DNA of 64,000 nucleotides from Sulfitobacter brevis (GTDB lineage Bacteria; Pseudomonadota; Alphaproteobacteria; Rhodobacterales; Rhodobacteraceae). The stretch's first letter is position 1. Each line of letters begins with the position of its first letter. The stretch is taken from positions 1 through 64,000 of the forward strand of contig NZ_FOMW01000003.1 of NCBI RefSeq assembly GCF_900112755.1, in the 5' to 3' direction. Below are positions 9,195-17,618 of this stretch, one piece after another. The translations under genes were made by a program, and so were the position numbers. A model generated the notes under the pieces. The model was not told the origin of the DNA. It made no database searches and saw only the letters and a program-made list of their open reading frames with translations.

Positions 9195-10055
9195 TCACTC
9201 TGCAGCCAGTGGCACCCGCCCTTGGCCAATTTGCACCACTTGGGCGACGACCCGTTCCAGCGCCGACTTTACGGCTTCGAAATTGCCATTGGGGCGAATC
9301 AACGCCTCGTTCATATAGAGCGAACGGTCGATTTCGATCTGCACCGCGTGCTGCCCGCGTGACGGACGCCCGTAGGCTTGGGTGATATAGGCACCCGCGA
9401 AAGGCGTGTTGCGCGTCACGACAAACCCTGCGGAGACAAAAGCCTCTTCGATACGATCCACCACCTCACCGCTTGCTGCCGCGCCAAACCGGTCACCCAA
9501 CACCACATCAGGCCGCCGTGCGCCCATACGAGCGGTGCTGTCCATTGCCTCATGCGGCATGGAGTGGCAATCGATCAAAACGGCCTGACCATAGCGCGTA
9601 TGCGACTGATCCAGAAGTTTCTGCACCATCCGGTGGTAGGGATGCCAAAACGAATCAATACGGTGCTGGGCTTCGGCGGCAGATATCTTGCCGCGATAAA
9701 TTGCGCGTCCGTTGGCCACAACGCGCGGGATCACGCCAAGGCCCGATGCCACACGAGGATTATGGCCCTGTTTGCGCACCCCCTCTATCAATGCAGGATC
9801 AAGCTCATCTGGCGAGCGGTTCAGATCAACATAGGCACGCGGCGCGCCCGCCTTTATAAAGGCGGCACCATATCTAGGTGCACAATCGAAAAGCTGATCT
9901 ACAAATGCGTCTTCTGAGGAGCGGATGGCCTGCTCGTCGAGCACTGTTTTGCGCAGGAATGACCACGCATAATCGCGCCCTGAATGGGGCGACGCAAAGA
10001 CCACACACGAGAGATTGCGGTCGGGATGCAGTACTTCGTAAGCAGTGTTTGGCAT
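9195..10055 (-). CDS. N-formylglutamate amidohydrolase-family protein
   Basis: This 286-residue protein fits the N-formylglutamate amidohydrolase (HutG2-like) family. Supporting segments are ASPHSGRDY near the N-terminus, APRAYVDLNRSPDELDP, VLIDCHSMPH with a probable metal-binding Asp/His, and QAYGRPSRGQHAVQIEIDRS. In histidine degradation this enzyme releases formate and glutamate, but no hut gene is nearby, so the substrate here is uncertain; many alphaproteobacteria carry several paralogues. It converges on dinB with a 20-base gap. Confidence 0.85.
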   Translation of the reverse strand: MPNTAYEVLHPDRNLSCVVFASPHSGRDYAWSFLRKTVLDEQAIRSSEDAFVDQLFDCAPRYGAAFIKAGAPRAYVDLNRSPDELDPALIEGVRKQGHNPRVASGLGVIPRVVANGRAIYRGKISAAEAQHRIDSFWHPYHRMVQKLLDQSHTRYGQAVLIDCHSMPHEAMDSTARMGARRPDVVLGDRFGAAASGEVVDRIEEAFVSAGFVVTRNTPFAGAYITQAYGRPSRGQHAVQIEIDRSLYMNEALIRPNGNFEAVKSALERVVAQVVQIGQGRVPLAAE

Positions 10056-10204
10056 GTTCGCCCCTCTTTTGTTTATATAAGCCCTGTTCCTTCGTTGTCA
10101 AAAGCCCTTGATCATACCCGCGACTCCTTTTATAGCAGCCAAACCGGCGCGGCACCTCGCGCCCCATTTTGTTTTGGGGTCAAGGGTTTCGCGCTATATA
10201 AAGT

Positions 10205-10279
10205 GGGTGATTAGCTCAGCGGTAGAGCACTTCGTTGACATCGAAGGGGTCACTGGTTCGATCCCAGTATCGCCCACCA
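10205..10279 (+). tRNA. tRNA-Val (anticodon GAC)
   Basis: A complete 75-base cloverleaf is visible. Acceptor GGGTGAT pairs with ATCGCCC, the D stem is GCTC/GAGC, the anticodon stem CTTCG/CGAAG encloses loop TTGACAT, and the T stem ACTGG/CCAGT has the loop TTCGATC. CCA is encoded. Anticodon GAC reads GUC and GUU. A TATATA box lies just upstream at 10195-10200. Confidence 0.97.
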
Positions 10280-10374
10280 TATAATTCACTGGCCCCACCG
10301 CGGGGTCGACCGTAACTCGGCGCTGGTCCTTGCCTTTTTGGTAAAGGCGGGGCCACAGATGGAAAGGTTCGAAC

Positions 10375-10500
10375 ATGAAAGTTCGCAATTCGCTCCGCTC
10401 GCTCAAGAACCGGCACCGCGACTGCCGTGTTGTGCGTCGCAAAGGCCGCGTTTACGTGATCAACAAAACACAGCGTCGGTTCAAAGCCCGTCAGGGTTGA
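10375..10500 (+). CDS. rpmJ: 50S ribosomal protein L36 (YkgO-like type)
   Basis: This 41-residue, strongly basic protein reads [16 protein letters not shown], then [17 protein letters not shown] and a basic end. This is the longer L36 form that lacks the full zinc-binding set; only one Cys is present. It is part of the large ribosomal subunit. The start ATG follows AAAGG. A strong terminator lies 33 bases after the stop, so it is a single-gene unit just downstream of tRNA-Val. Confidence 0.95.
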   Translation: MKVRNSLRSLKNRHRDCRVVRRKGRVYVINKTQRRFKARQG

Positions 10501-10532
10501 ACTGGCTGCGGTCATCTGACCGCATCGTGATC

Positions 10533-10558
10533 AAAGCCGCCCTCCGGGCGGCTTTTTT
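10533..10558 (+). terminator. Rho-independent terminator of rpmJ
   Basis: Stem AAGCCGCCC / GGGCGGCTT with a TCC loop is followed by a run of T. A second small palindrome, GCGGTCATCTGACCGC, sits just before it at 10508-10523. Confidence 0.9.
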
Positions 10559-10623
10559 CGTTGTTGCACCTGCGTCGGCATAACGTCACCCTGCGGCCAA
10601 ACCCGTCACCACAGGAGACAGTT

Positions 10624-11487
10624 ATGACCTACGAGCCCCCCAAAGTCTGGAAATGGGATGCCGAAAGCGGCGGCCGCTTTGCGTCGATCAACCGACCGAT
10701 CGCTGGCGCTACCCACGATAAAGAGCTGCCCGTCGGCAGGCACCCCTTGCAGCTGTACTCGCTCGCCACGCCAAACGGCGTCAAAGCAACCGTCATGCTC
10801 GAAGAGCTGCTCGCCGCAGGCCACAGCGGTGCCGAATATGATGCATGGATCATCGATATCTCCGAAGGCCAGCAATTCGGCTCCGGCTTTGTCGATGTAA
10901 ATCCGAACTCGAAAATCCCTGCCCTCATGGACCGTTCCGGCGATACCCCGCAGCGTGTTTTCGAATCCGGTGCGATCCTGCTTTATCTCGCCGAAAAATT
11001 CGGTGCCTTCCTGCCCACAGCCCCTGCCCAGCGAACCGAAGCGCTGTCGTGGTTGTTCTGGCAGATGGGCAGCGCGCCCTACCTCGGCGGAGGTTTCGGT
11101 CACTTCTATGCCTATGCGCCCGAGAAGTATGAATACCCGATCAACCGCTTCTCGATGGAAGTGAAACGCCAGCTTGACGTGATGGACCGCCACCTCGCGG
11201 ATAACGAATGGTTCGCGGGCGACTACTCCATCGCCGATATGGCGAATTGGGCATGGTACGGGCAGCTTGTGCTCGGACGGCTTTATTCAGCGGCCGAGTT
11301 CCTCGAAGTTGAAAGCTACACCAACGTGATGCGGTGGGCCAACGCCATAGACGCCCGCCCCGCCGTGACCCGTGGCCGCATGGTCAACCGCGCATTTGGC
11401 GATGATTTGTCGATGCAACTGCATGAGCGTCACGACGCGTCGGACTTTGCCACAAAAACCCAAGACAAGGTTCAGACAGAGAGCTGA
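10624..11487 (+). CDS. yghU: YghU-type glutathione S-transferase / disulfide-bond oxidoreductase
   Basis: This 287-residue protein matches YghU (288 residues in E. coli) in length and in the N-terminal extension before the thioredoxin fold. Hallmarks are the KVWKWD opening, LYSLATPNGVKATVMLEELL, the cis-proline segment NPNSKIPAL, the glutathione-contacting FESGAILLYLAEKFG, and the C-terminal helical domain with SIADMANWAW. The family reduces disulfides and organic peroxides using glutathione. ATG 10624 follows AGGAGACAGTT; a longer frame from 10561 overlaps the rpmJ terminator and is rejected. It is probably monocistronic; a hairpin without T-run follows near 11500-11535. Confidence 0.93.
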   Translation: MTYEPPKVWKWDAESGGRFASINRPIAGATHDKELPVGRHPLQLYSLATPNGVKATVMLEELLAAGHSGAEYDAWIIDISEGQQFGSGFVDVNPNSKIPALMDRSGDTPQRVFESGAILLYLAEKFGAFLPTAPAQRTEALSWLFWQMGSAPYLGGGFGHFYAYAPEKYEYPINRFSMEVKRQLDVMDRHLADNEWFAGDYSIADMANWAWYGQLVLGRLYSAAEFLEVESYTNVMRWANAIDARPAVTRGRMVNRAFGDDLSMQLHERHDASDFATKTQDKVQTES

Positions 11488-11634
11488 AATAGGCCACTAT
11501 TCAGGCGGTCCGTCCTTGCAAAAGCGGCGGGCCGCCAATTCCAAGTAAAACAATCAGGATTAGCTTGCCAAGGCATTTGAAATCTGTTTCTTACCGTTTC
11601 ACTCAGATTAGAAACTTGATCAACGGAGCATCCG

Positions 11635-12651
11635 ATGACTTTATCCCATACCTCCACCGCCGTGCTGGCACTGCTGGCATTTGCCGCCCCCGCCTTTGCC
11701 GAGGGCAACGTAAACCTCTATTCTTCGCGCCATTATGACACCGACGAGCGGCTCTACACCGATTTCACCCAAGCCACTGGAATCACCGTGAACCGTATCG
11801 AAGGCAAGGCTGACGAGTTGCTGGCGCGGATGCAGGCTGAGGGCAAGAATTCTCCGGCAGATGTGCTGCTCACAGTCGATACCAGCCGTCTCAAACGAGC
11901 GAAAGATATGGGCCTGCTGCAAAGCACCGACAGCGAAACACTTGAAACCCGCATCCCTGCCAACCTGCAGGACAGCGATAACGAATGGTTCGGCCTGTCC
12001 CAGCGTGCGCGGATCATCTTTTACAACAAAGACACAGTGACCACCCCGCCGCAGACCTATGCCGATCTTGCCGATCCAGCGTTTAAGGGCAAAATCTGCA
12101 TCCGGTCCTCCTCGAACGAGTACAACCAGACCCTGTTGGCCGCGATTGTGACCCATGAGGGCGAGGAAAAGGCCCGCGATTGGGCGCAGGGCATCGTCGA
12201 CAACATGGCGCGTGCCCCACAAGGCGGCGACACTGACCAGCTGCGCGGCATCATTTCCGGCGAGTGCGATATCGCTGTCTCCAACACCTATTACTTCGCC
12301 CGCGCCCTGCGCACTGAAGTAGACGGCGTCAGCGGCGAGATCGACAAGATCGGTTGGGTCTGGCCCGATCAGGACGGCAACGGCGCACATATGAACCTTT
12401 CGGGCGGCGGCGTCGCGGCCCATGCCCCGAACCGCGACAATGCAGTGCGGTTCCTCGAATACCTCGTCTCGAACTCCGCGCAGGAGTATTTCTCGCAGGG
12501 CAACGATGAGTTCCCAGCCGTCGAAGGCGTCATGCTCGCCCCCTCCGTCGAGAAGCTGGGTAAGTTCAAAGCCGATGAGGTCAACCTCTCCGACGTCGCA
12601 GAGAACATCCCAACCGCGCAGAAGATTTTTGACACCGTCGGCTGGGAATAA
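11635..12651 (+). CDS. Fe(3+) ABC transporter periplasmic binding protein (FbpA/FutA-like)
   Basis: This 338-residue periplasmic protein has a signal peptide cleaved after PAFA. The mature N-terminus NVNLYSSRHYDTDERLY carries Tyr and His typical of ferric-binding proteins of the FbpA/FutA/AfuA group. The paired tyrosine motif in SNTYYFARAL supplies further iron ligands, and GGGVAAHAPN and SNSAQEYFSQGNDEFP are family features. It should bind Fe3+ in the periplasm. It converges on the permease at 12744-14414. No ATPase gene is nearby. The upstream region holds a spaced inverted repeat AATCTG (11581) / CAGATT (11604), which I cannot assign to a regulator. Confidence 0.92.
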   Translation: MTLSHTSTAVLALLAFAAPAFAEGNVNLYSSRHYDTDERLYTDFTQATGITVNRIEGKADELLARMQAEGKNSPADVLLTVDTSRLKRAKDMGLLQSTDSETLETRIPANLQDSDNEWFGLSQRARIIFYNKDTVTTPPQTYADLADPAFKGKICIRSSSNEYNQTLLAAIVTHEGEEKARDWAQGIVDNMARAPQGGDTDQLRGIISGECDIAVSNTYYFARALRTEVDGVSGEIDKIGWVWPDQDGNGAHMNLSGGGVAAHAPNRDNAVRFLEYLVSNSAQEYFSQGNDEFPAVEGVMLAPSVEKLGKFKADEVNLSDVAENIPTAQKIFDTVGWE

Positions 12652-12683
12652 CCCCGGTCCACTGCATGAGGCGATCAAAATGG

Positions 12684-12714
12684 AAGGGCGGACTCTTACG
12701 AGCCCGCCCTTTTT
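12684..12714 (+). terminator. Rho-independent terminator between the iron-transport genes
   Basis: Stem AAGGGCGG (12684-12691) / CCGCCCTT (12704-12711) runs into a T tract. It ends the binding-protein gene; the A residues on the left are too few for strong function toward the convergent permease. Confidence 0.82.
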
Positions 12715-12743
12715 CAGTTTCGGAATGCCAGTTAAAAGCTGCG

Positions 12744-14414
12744 CTACCGCTGGCGCCCGACCTGCTTGCAGATCAATATGACCGGCAACAAACCCATCGC
12801 GACAATCACAAGGCTCGGCACAGCGGCACCATCCAGCCGTTCGTCACTGGCCAACCGATATGCCTGCACCGCCAGCGTGTCATAGTTGAAGGGCCGCATG
12901 ATCAGTGTCGCGGGCAGCTCTTTCATCACATCAACAAATACAATTAGCAGGGCTGTCAGAAGGCTGGGCGCGAGGATTGGCAGATGCACCCGACGCAGGG
13001 TGCCCAAAGGCGATTGCCCCAAAGACCGTGCGGCCGCATCCATGTTGGAATGCACCATCGCCTGCCCGCCTTCATAGGCACCAAGCGCGGCCGCCAAAAA
13101 CCGCACCAGATAGGCCATCACGAGGAGCCAAATCGATCCGGTGATCAGCAAGCCTGTGGAGATATCAAAGGTTTGCCGCATCCACGCGTCCAAGGCATTA
13201 TCGAAGGCAGCAAACGGAACCAGCAGACCCACGGCAATCACCCCGCCCGGCACCGCATAGCCCAGCCGTGCCACATAAGCCGCCGTTTGAGATACGCCAC
13301 CCGGGCGCAAGCGGTGAAAGAACCCCACGGCAATCGCGGCGAGCACGGTCAGCACCGCGGCAACGCCGGCCAGCGTCACCGAGTTGCGGATGAAACCAAG
13401 ATAGCGCGGGCTCAGCAGATTTTGCTCCGAGCCGATGCCCATCCAAAGCAGGATCCCGATTGGCAGGACCGCTCCGAACAGCACCGGAATGCTACAGGCA
13501 ACTGTGGCCGCAACAGCCGACCACCCTCGCAGCCGCATCGGCGGCATCGCCTGACTGCGGCGCGCCGGATCATGGTACCGTGCGCGGCCACGCTGGACCC
13601 GCTCCAGCATCGCGAGCAGCAAGGCAAAGCTCAGCAGGCACAAAGCAAGCTGCGCCGCGCCTGCACGGTCGAACAGAGTGAACCACGAGGTGTAAATCCC
13701 CGTCGCGAAAGTTTGCACGCTGAAATAGGCGACGGTGCCAAAGTCGGCGATGGTCTCCATCACGGCAAGCAGCACCCCGCCCGCAATCGCAGGCCGCGCC
13801 AGAGGTAGGCTGACCTTCATGAACGCCGCCCAAGCGCTGGACCCCAGCGCCCGCGCCGCAAGAAATGTCGTGCCGCTTTGCTGCAAGAACGCCGCGCGGG
13901 CCAAGAGGTAGACATAAGGATAGAGCACAAGTACCAGCATCACCGCCGCGCCGCCGAGCGAGCGGATTTCAGGGAACCAATAATCACGTGGCCCCCATCC
14001 TGTTGCGGCCCTCAGGACCGACTGAACCACACCGGGATGATCCAGAACATGAGTGTAGGCATAGGCCAGCACATAGGCCGGAAAGGCCAGCGGCAGTACC
14101 AGCGCAATCTCGAGAAACCGCGCCCCCGGAAAGCGGGTCATCGTGACCAGCCATGCCGCACCCACGCCGATCGCGAAGGTGCCAGAGGCGACCAAAAGCA
14201 CAAGCAGCAAGGTCGTTACCGCATAACGGCCCAGTACCGTCTGGATCAGATGGCTGACGGTTTCGGTGCCACCACTCAGGGCAGCAACCAGAACCGCAAT
14301 CATCGGCAAGGCGCAGATACATGCGACCGTGATCGCCACCGCAGCAAGACTGCGCAGCCCGTCGCGGGACGGGCGGCTGGATCTGGGCACAGGTTGGGTC
14401 TGGGTCTGTTGCAT
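12744..14414 (-). CDS. Iron ABC transporter permease (FbpB/SfuB-like, two fused domains)
   Basis: This 556-residue inner-membrane protein has about twelve hydrophobic segments in two similar halves, as in FbpB and SfuB. Each half carries an EAA loop that docks the ATPase: AARALGSSAWAAFMKVSLPLARPA in the first half and AARSLGQSPLGTLRRVHLPI in the second. It should move Fe3+ delivered by the binding protein at 11635-12651, which is encoded convergently rather than in an operon. No ATP-binding subunit is adjacent, so it must come from elsewhere. The start ATG has no clear Shine-Dalgarno; an imperfect palindrome sits 12 bases upstream. Confidence 0.9.
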   Translation of the reverse strand: MQQTQTQPVPRSSRPSRDGLRSLAAVAITVACICALPMIAVLVAALSGGTETVSHLIQTVLGRYAVTTLLLVLLVASGTFAIGVGAAWLVTMTRFPGARFLEIALVLPLAFPAYVLAYAYTHVLDHPGVVQSVLRAATGWGPRDYWFPEIRSLGGAAVMLVLVLYPYVYLLARAAFLQQSGTTFLAARALGSSAWAAFMKVSLPLARPAIAGGVLLAVMETIADFGTVAYFSVQTFATGIYTSWFTLFDRAGAAQLALCLLSFALLLAMLERVQRGRARYHDPARRSQAMPPMRLRGWSAVAATVACSIPVLFGAVLPIGILLWMGIGSEQNLLSPRYLGFIRNSVTLAGVAAVLTVLAAIAVGFFHRLRPGGVSQTAAYVARLGYAVPGGVIAVGLLVPFAAFDNALDAWMRQTFDISTGLLITGSIWLLVMAYLVRFLAAALGAYEGGQAMVHSNMDAAARSLGQSPLGTLRRVHLPILAPSLLTALLIVFVDVMKELPATLIMRPFNYDTLAVQAYRLASDERLDGAAVPSLVIVAMGLLPVILICKQVGRQR

Positions 14415-14425
14415 GGTCCGGTTTA

Positions 14426-14441
14426 TGACTATTTTGGTCGG
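14426..14441. promoter_or_regulatory. Candidate iron-responsive operator
   Basis: TGACTATTTTGGTCGG is an imperfect palindrome (GAC-N8-GTC type) placed 12 bases before the permease start codon. Iron-regulated operators in Rhodobacterales have an AT-rich core flanked by GAC/GTC; I am matching this from memory. Its position would let a bound repressor block both transcription and initiation. Confidence 0.35.
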
Positions 14442-14477
14442 AATTACCAGCGCAGGCTTTCTACGCCAAGGCCTGCA

Positions 14478-15377
14478 TTACGGCGCGGTGAACCAGCGAT
14501 ATATATCCTCGAAAACGCGCGGATTGGTCATATACATCAGATGCCCCTGCCCTGCGTAGGCATAGATAGGCGGACTGCCCAGTTTTTTGGCGAAAGCAAC
14601 CGTTTGGTGGGTCGCAAAAACCGGATCTTCCTTACCAACGTAAAAGCGCAGCCGGCCCGGCATCGGCTTAATGTCATCGGGTAGGGTCCAGCGGCGAATA
14701 TCGCGCGATTGCGCGGCGGGCAGGCCTTTTTCGGGCAGCTTCACAGTACCTGCGGCAACAGCCGTTTGTGATGAAATGGGACTGGCGGACGCCACCACTT
14801 CCGGCGGTAGCGGCTTTCGCGCCGCCTCGCGGCCCACCAGCAAGGTGCGGTAATATTGCAGCCAGACCGCCTCGCGTCGCAGGGATCGGGCGCGCACAAT
14901 GGCCTCGGCCACATCGGCCACAATCCGCGCTGCAGTGCTGACGCCCCCTGCCCGCTCAACAGCGCTGGAGATCGCGGCGATCCGCACATCGCCCTCAATC
15001 TCCTGCGCGGCAAGAATGGCAATCGGCCCGCCAGTGGAATAGCCCAGCAGCCGAATTTTTTTGCCCTCTAGGCTATTGGCAAAACCGGCGATCTGGCTGC
15101 CTGCTAGGGCAATATCAAGCTTTCGATCCACCGGAAGGCCGTGCATCCCCGGAAAGCGGTAGAACGCCAAAGCAACGCCCTCACGGCTCGCCCAATGCAG
15201 CGCGGGCGTGAACATCCCTACCGAGGTCATTGCCCCGGGGATCATGATTACCACCGTATCGGCCTTTGCGACCAGATCGGGGTCAAACATAATCGGATCA
15301 TTAAAGGGCGCGGGCTGGCGCGCGTTCGCGCAACCGCCCAGCACTGCAAGGACGACAACCATCATCCATCTCAACAT
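14478..15377 (-). CDS. Alpha/beta hydrolase lipoprotein
   Basis: This 299-residue protein has a lipoprotein signal ending LGGC at Cys15, so it should be anchored in the cell envelope. The body is an alpha/beta hydrolase: nucleophile elbow LLGYSTGG, acid in VGKEDPVF, and the catalytic His in GQGHLMY. It most resembles esterases or lipases. It is the last gene of a minus-strand run, 27 bases after the PaaK-like ligase, downstream of an ABC uptake system. A role in releasing a carboxylic acid from an ester outside the cytoplasm would fit, but this is inference. Confidence 0.75.
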   Translation of the reverse strand: MLRWMMVVVLAVLGGCANARQPAPFNDPIMFDPDLVAKADTVVIMIPGAMTSVGMFTPALHWASREGVALAFYRFPGMHGLPVDRKLDIALAGSQIAGFANSLEGKKIRLLGYSTGGPIAILAAQEIEGDVRIAAISSAVERAGGVSTAARIVADVAEAIVRARSLRREAVWLQYYRTLLVGREAARKPLPPEVVASASPISSQTAVAAGTVKLPEKGLPAAQSRDIRRWTLPDDIKPMPGRLRFYVGKEDPVFATHQTVAFAKKLGSPPIYAYAGQGHLMYMTNPRVFEDIYRWFTAP

Positions 15378-15404
15378 CTCAACAACTCCGGACCGTTTAA
15401 GCGG

Positions 15405-16631
15405 TCAGTCGTAGCTGCGCTGATCCTCAATCACCAGACCATCTTTGGGCAGGCTGCCGAGGGTGACGATTTCGACCTTACCCTTCAGCTTCAAAAGCTC
15501 CGCGATTGAGGTGCCGTAAGCCTCCGCATCGCTGCCAGTGCTTTCGATCTGCACAGTCATCACGTCCTGTTCGCCCGCGCGGCTGGCGATCACCCGCGCT
15601 TTGCTGATCTCGGCGTGACGCGCCACGAGAGCCGCCACCTGCTCGGGACGCACGAACATTCCTTTGATCTTCGTGGTCTGGTCGGCACGGCCCATCCAGC
15701 CCTTGATACGCATATTTGTACGGCCACAGGACGATGTGCATTCCATTACCGCGCTCAAATCGCCGGTGGCAAAGCGGATCAGCGGATAGTCAGGGTTGAG
15801 CGTGGTCACGATAACCTCGCCGACCTCGCCTGCCGCAACAGGGTCGCCCGTGCCCGGCGTCACGATCTCGACGATGATATGTTCATCGACGATCATCCCC
15901 TCCATCGCCGCGCTCTCATAGGCGATATTGCCCAAATCGGCGGTCGCGTAGGATTGCAGACAGGTGATGCCACGATCGGCATAATACTGCCGGAGTGAGG
16001 GGAAGAGCGCGCCGCCACCCACCGCTGCCTTGGTCAGTTTCAGCTCTATGCCCATTTCATCGGCTTTTTCCAGAATCACCTTCAGGTAATCAGGCGTGCC
16101 CGCATAGGCCGTCGTGCCGACATCGCGCGCGGCAATCACCTGCAATTCGGTCTGGCCGGTACCGGCGGGCAGTACCGTCGCCTCGACCGCCCGCGCGCCG
16201 GATTCAAAGATCATCCCCGCTGGCGTCAGATGGTAGCCAAAGCAGTTCTGCACGATGTCGCCCTTGCCGATGCCACAGGCATGCAAAAACCGCCCCATGC
16301 GCCACCAATCCGGTGCTGTGTTTGAGGGTTCATAGATCGGACCGGGGGATTGAAACACATGACTAAAGCCGGAGGCAGGGCGGGTCGTGAAACCGCCAAA
16401 CGGTGCGGAGGCGGCCTGTGCCTTGCCCAATTCAGACTTGCGCAATACCGGCAGCTGGGCCAGATCGGCAACGCTGCGAATGCGGGACGCGTCGACCGCG
16501 CCAAGCGTCTGCGCATAACCCGGCAACTTCTGTGCGCGGGTGATCTGCGCAGGCAGCGCCTCGGCCAGAGCGGCGGCGCGATCTGCGCTGCTGCGGGTTT
16601 CCAGCTCGTCAAAATAGGGTCGGTTCAACAT
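15405..16631 (-). CDS. PaaK-like adenylate-forming CoA ligase
   Basis: This 408-residue protein resembles phenylacetate-CoA ligases in length and in its second half: VGGGALFPSLRQ, SYATADLGNIAYES, the Asp in RFATGDLSAV, and the C-terminal GRADQTTKIKGMFVRPEQ hinge. The N-terminal phosphate loop, normally SSGTTGKP, is replaced by QSPGPIYEPSNTA. It should activate a carboxylic acid as a CoA thioester, although the altered loop may change ATP handling. It follows livF by 75 bases within the transporter cluster. The substrate is unknown; an aromatic or fatty acid is the best guess. Confidence 0.75.
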   Translation of the reverse strand: MLNRPYFDELETRSSADRAAALAEALPAQITRAQKLPGYAQTLGAVDASRIRSVADLAQLPVLRKSELGKAQAASAPFGGFTTRPASGFSHVFQSPGPIYEPSNTAPDWWRMGRFLHACGIGKGDIVQNCFGYHLTPAGMIFESGARAVEATVLPAGTGQTELQVIAARDVGTTAYAGTPDYLKVILEKADEMGIELKLTKAAVGGGALFPSLRQYYADRGITCLQSYATADLGNIAYESAAMEGMIVDEHIIVEIVTPGTGDPVAAGEVGEVIVTTLNPDYPLIRFATGDLSAVMECTSSCGRTNMRIKGWMGRADQTTKIKGMFVRPEQVAALVARHAEISKARVIASRAGEQDVMTVQIESTGSDAEAYGTSIAELLKLKGKVEIVTLGSLPKDGLVIEDQRSYD

Positions 16632-16706
16632 ACCGTTCTCTCCATGTGCAGCGAGGCCGCACCCTGTCGTTTCGTTGATTTCGGGCCGCGGCTGCCGCCG
16701 TGGCTC

Positions 16707-17546
16707 TTAGCTCAGCCAGCGTTTGCGGCGGCGATAGCTGCGCACGTCGCGGAAGGATTTGCGGCCCTCGTCCGACATCCCGAGATAAAACTCTTTAACG
16801 TCCTGATTTTCGCGCAGATCGGCAGCAGGACCGTCCATCACCACGCGACCCGATTCAAGGATGTACCCGTAATGTGCATAGCGCAGCGCCACGTTGGTGT
16901 TCTGCTCGGCCAACAGGAAGGTCACGCCTTCCTTCTCGTTGATCGTTTTGACGATTTCGAAAATCTGCTCAACCAGCTGCGGCGCCAGACCCATGCTCGG
17001 CTCGTCCAGCAAAATGGTTTCGGGGCGGCTCATCAGGGCGCGGCCCACGGCGCACATCTGCTGCTCCCCGCCCGAGGTATAGCCGGCTTGCGACTTGCGA
17101 CGTTCGCGTAGACGCGGGAAATACTCATAAACCATCTCGAGATCGGCAGCGATCGCCGCCTTGCCATCGCTGCGCGTATAGGCGCCGGTCAGCAGGTTTT
17201 CCTCGATTGTCAGGTGTTCAAAGCAGTGCCGGCCTTCCATGACCTGAACCACACCCTTTTTCACCGTTTCGGCGGGATCGCGATGCTCGATTGCCTCGCC
17301 GCGATATTTGATGCTGCCCTTGGTAACTTCGCCACGCTCGGAAGCCAGCAACCCCGAGATCGCTTTAAGGGTTGTCGTCTTGCCTGCGCCATTACCGCCC
17401 AACAGCGCGGTGATGCCGCCCTTAGGCACGTTCAGGCTGACCCCTTTGAGTACAAGGATCACGTGATTGTAGATCACCTCGATATTGTTGACCTCAAGCA
17501 GATTGTCGACTGCGATGTCAGTAGGGGGGGAGGCGGCGTCCAGCAT
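16707..17546 (-). CDS. Branched-chain-type ABC transporter ATP-binding protein (LivF-like)
   Basis: This 279-residue cytoplasmic ATPase has Walker A GGNGAGKTT, a Q-loop in VVQVMEGRHCFEHLT, the signature TSGGEQQMCAVGRAL and Walker B ETILLDEPSMGL. The GRHCFEHLT variant and the C-terminal extension (KSFRDVRSYRRRKRW) are typical of the LivF paralogues found beside CoA ligases, not of canonical leucine transporters. ATG 17546 is chosen over the upstream frame start at 17600, which lacks a ribosome site. It works with the LivG, LivH, LivM and binding proteins encoded just upstream on the same strand. Confidence 0.9.
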   Translation of the reverse strand: MLDAASPPTDIAVDNLLEVNNIEVIYNHVILVLKGVSLNVPKGGITALLGGNGAGKTTTLKAISGLLASERGEVTKGSIKYRGEAIEHRDPAETVKKGVVQVMEGRHCFEHLTIEENLLTGAYTRSDGKAAIAADLEMVYEYFPRLRERRKSQAGYTSGGEQQMCAVGRALMSRPETILLDEPSMGLAPQLVEQIFEIVKTINEKEGVTFLLAEQNTNVALRYAHYGYILESGRVVMDGPAADLRENQDVKEFYLGMSDEGRKSFRDVRSYRRRKRWLS

Positions 17547-17618
17547 GGGCTTCACTCTTTTTACGATTTGTTCCGGATTCTCCGGCCACCGCAGATGCAA
17601 TGGCCGGAGAAGGCGTTC

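Noticed and set aside
11641-12678. 345-codon minus-strand frame opposite the iron-binding protein gene
   Set aside because: The plus-strand protein has a signal peptide, iron ligands and a ribosome site; the antisense frame has none of these and spans the terminator.
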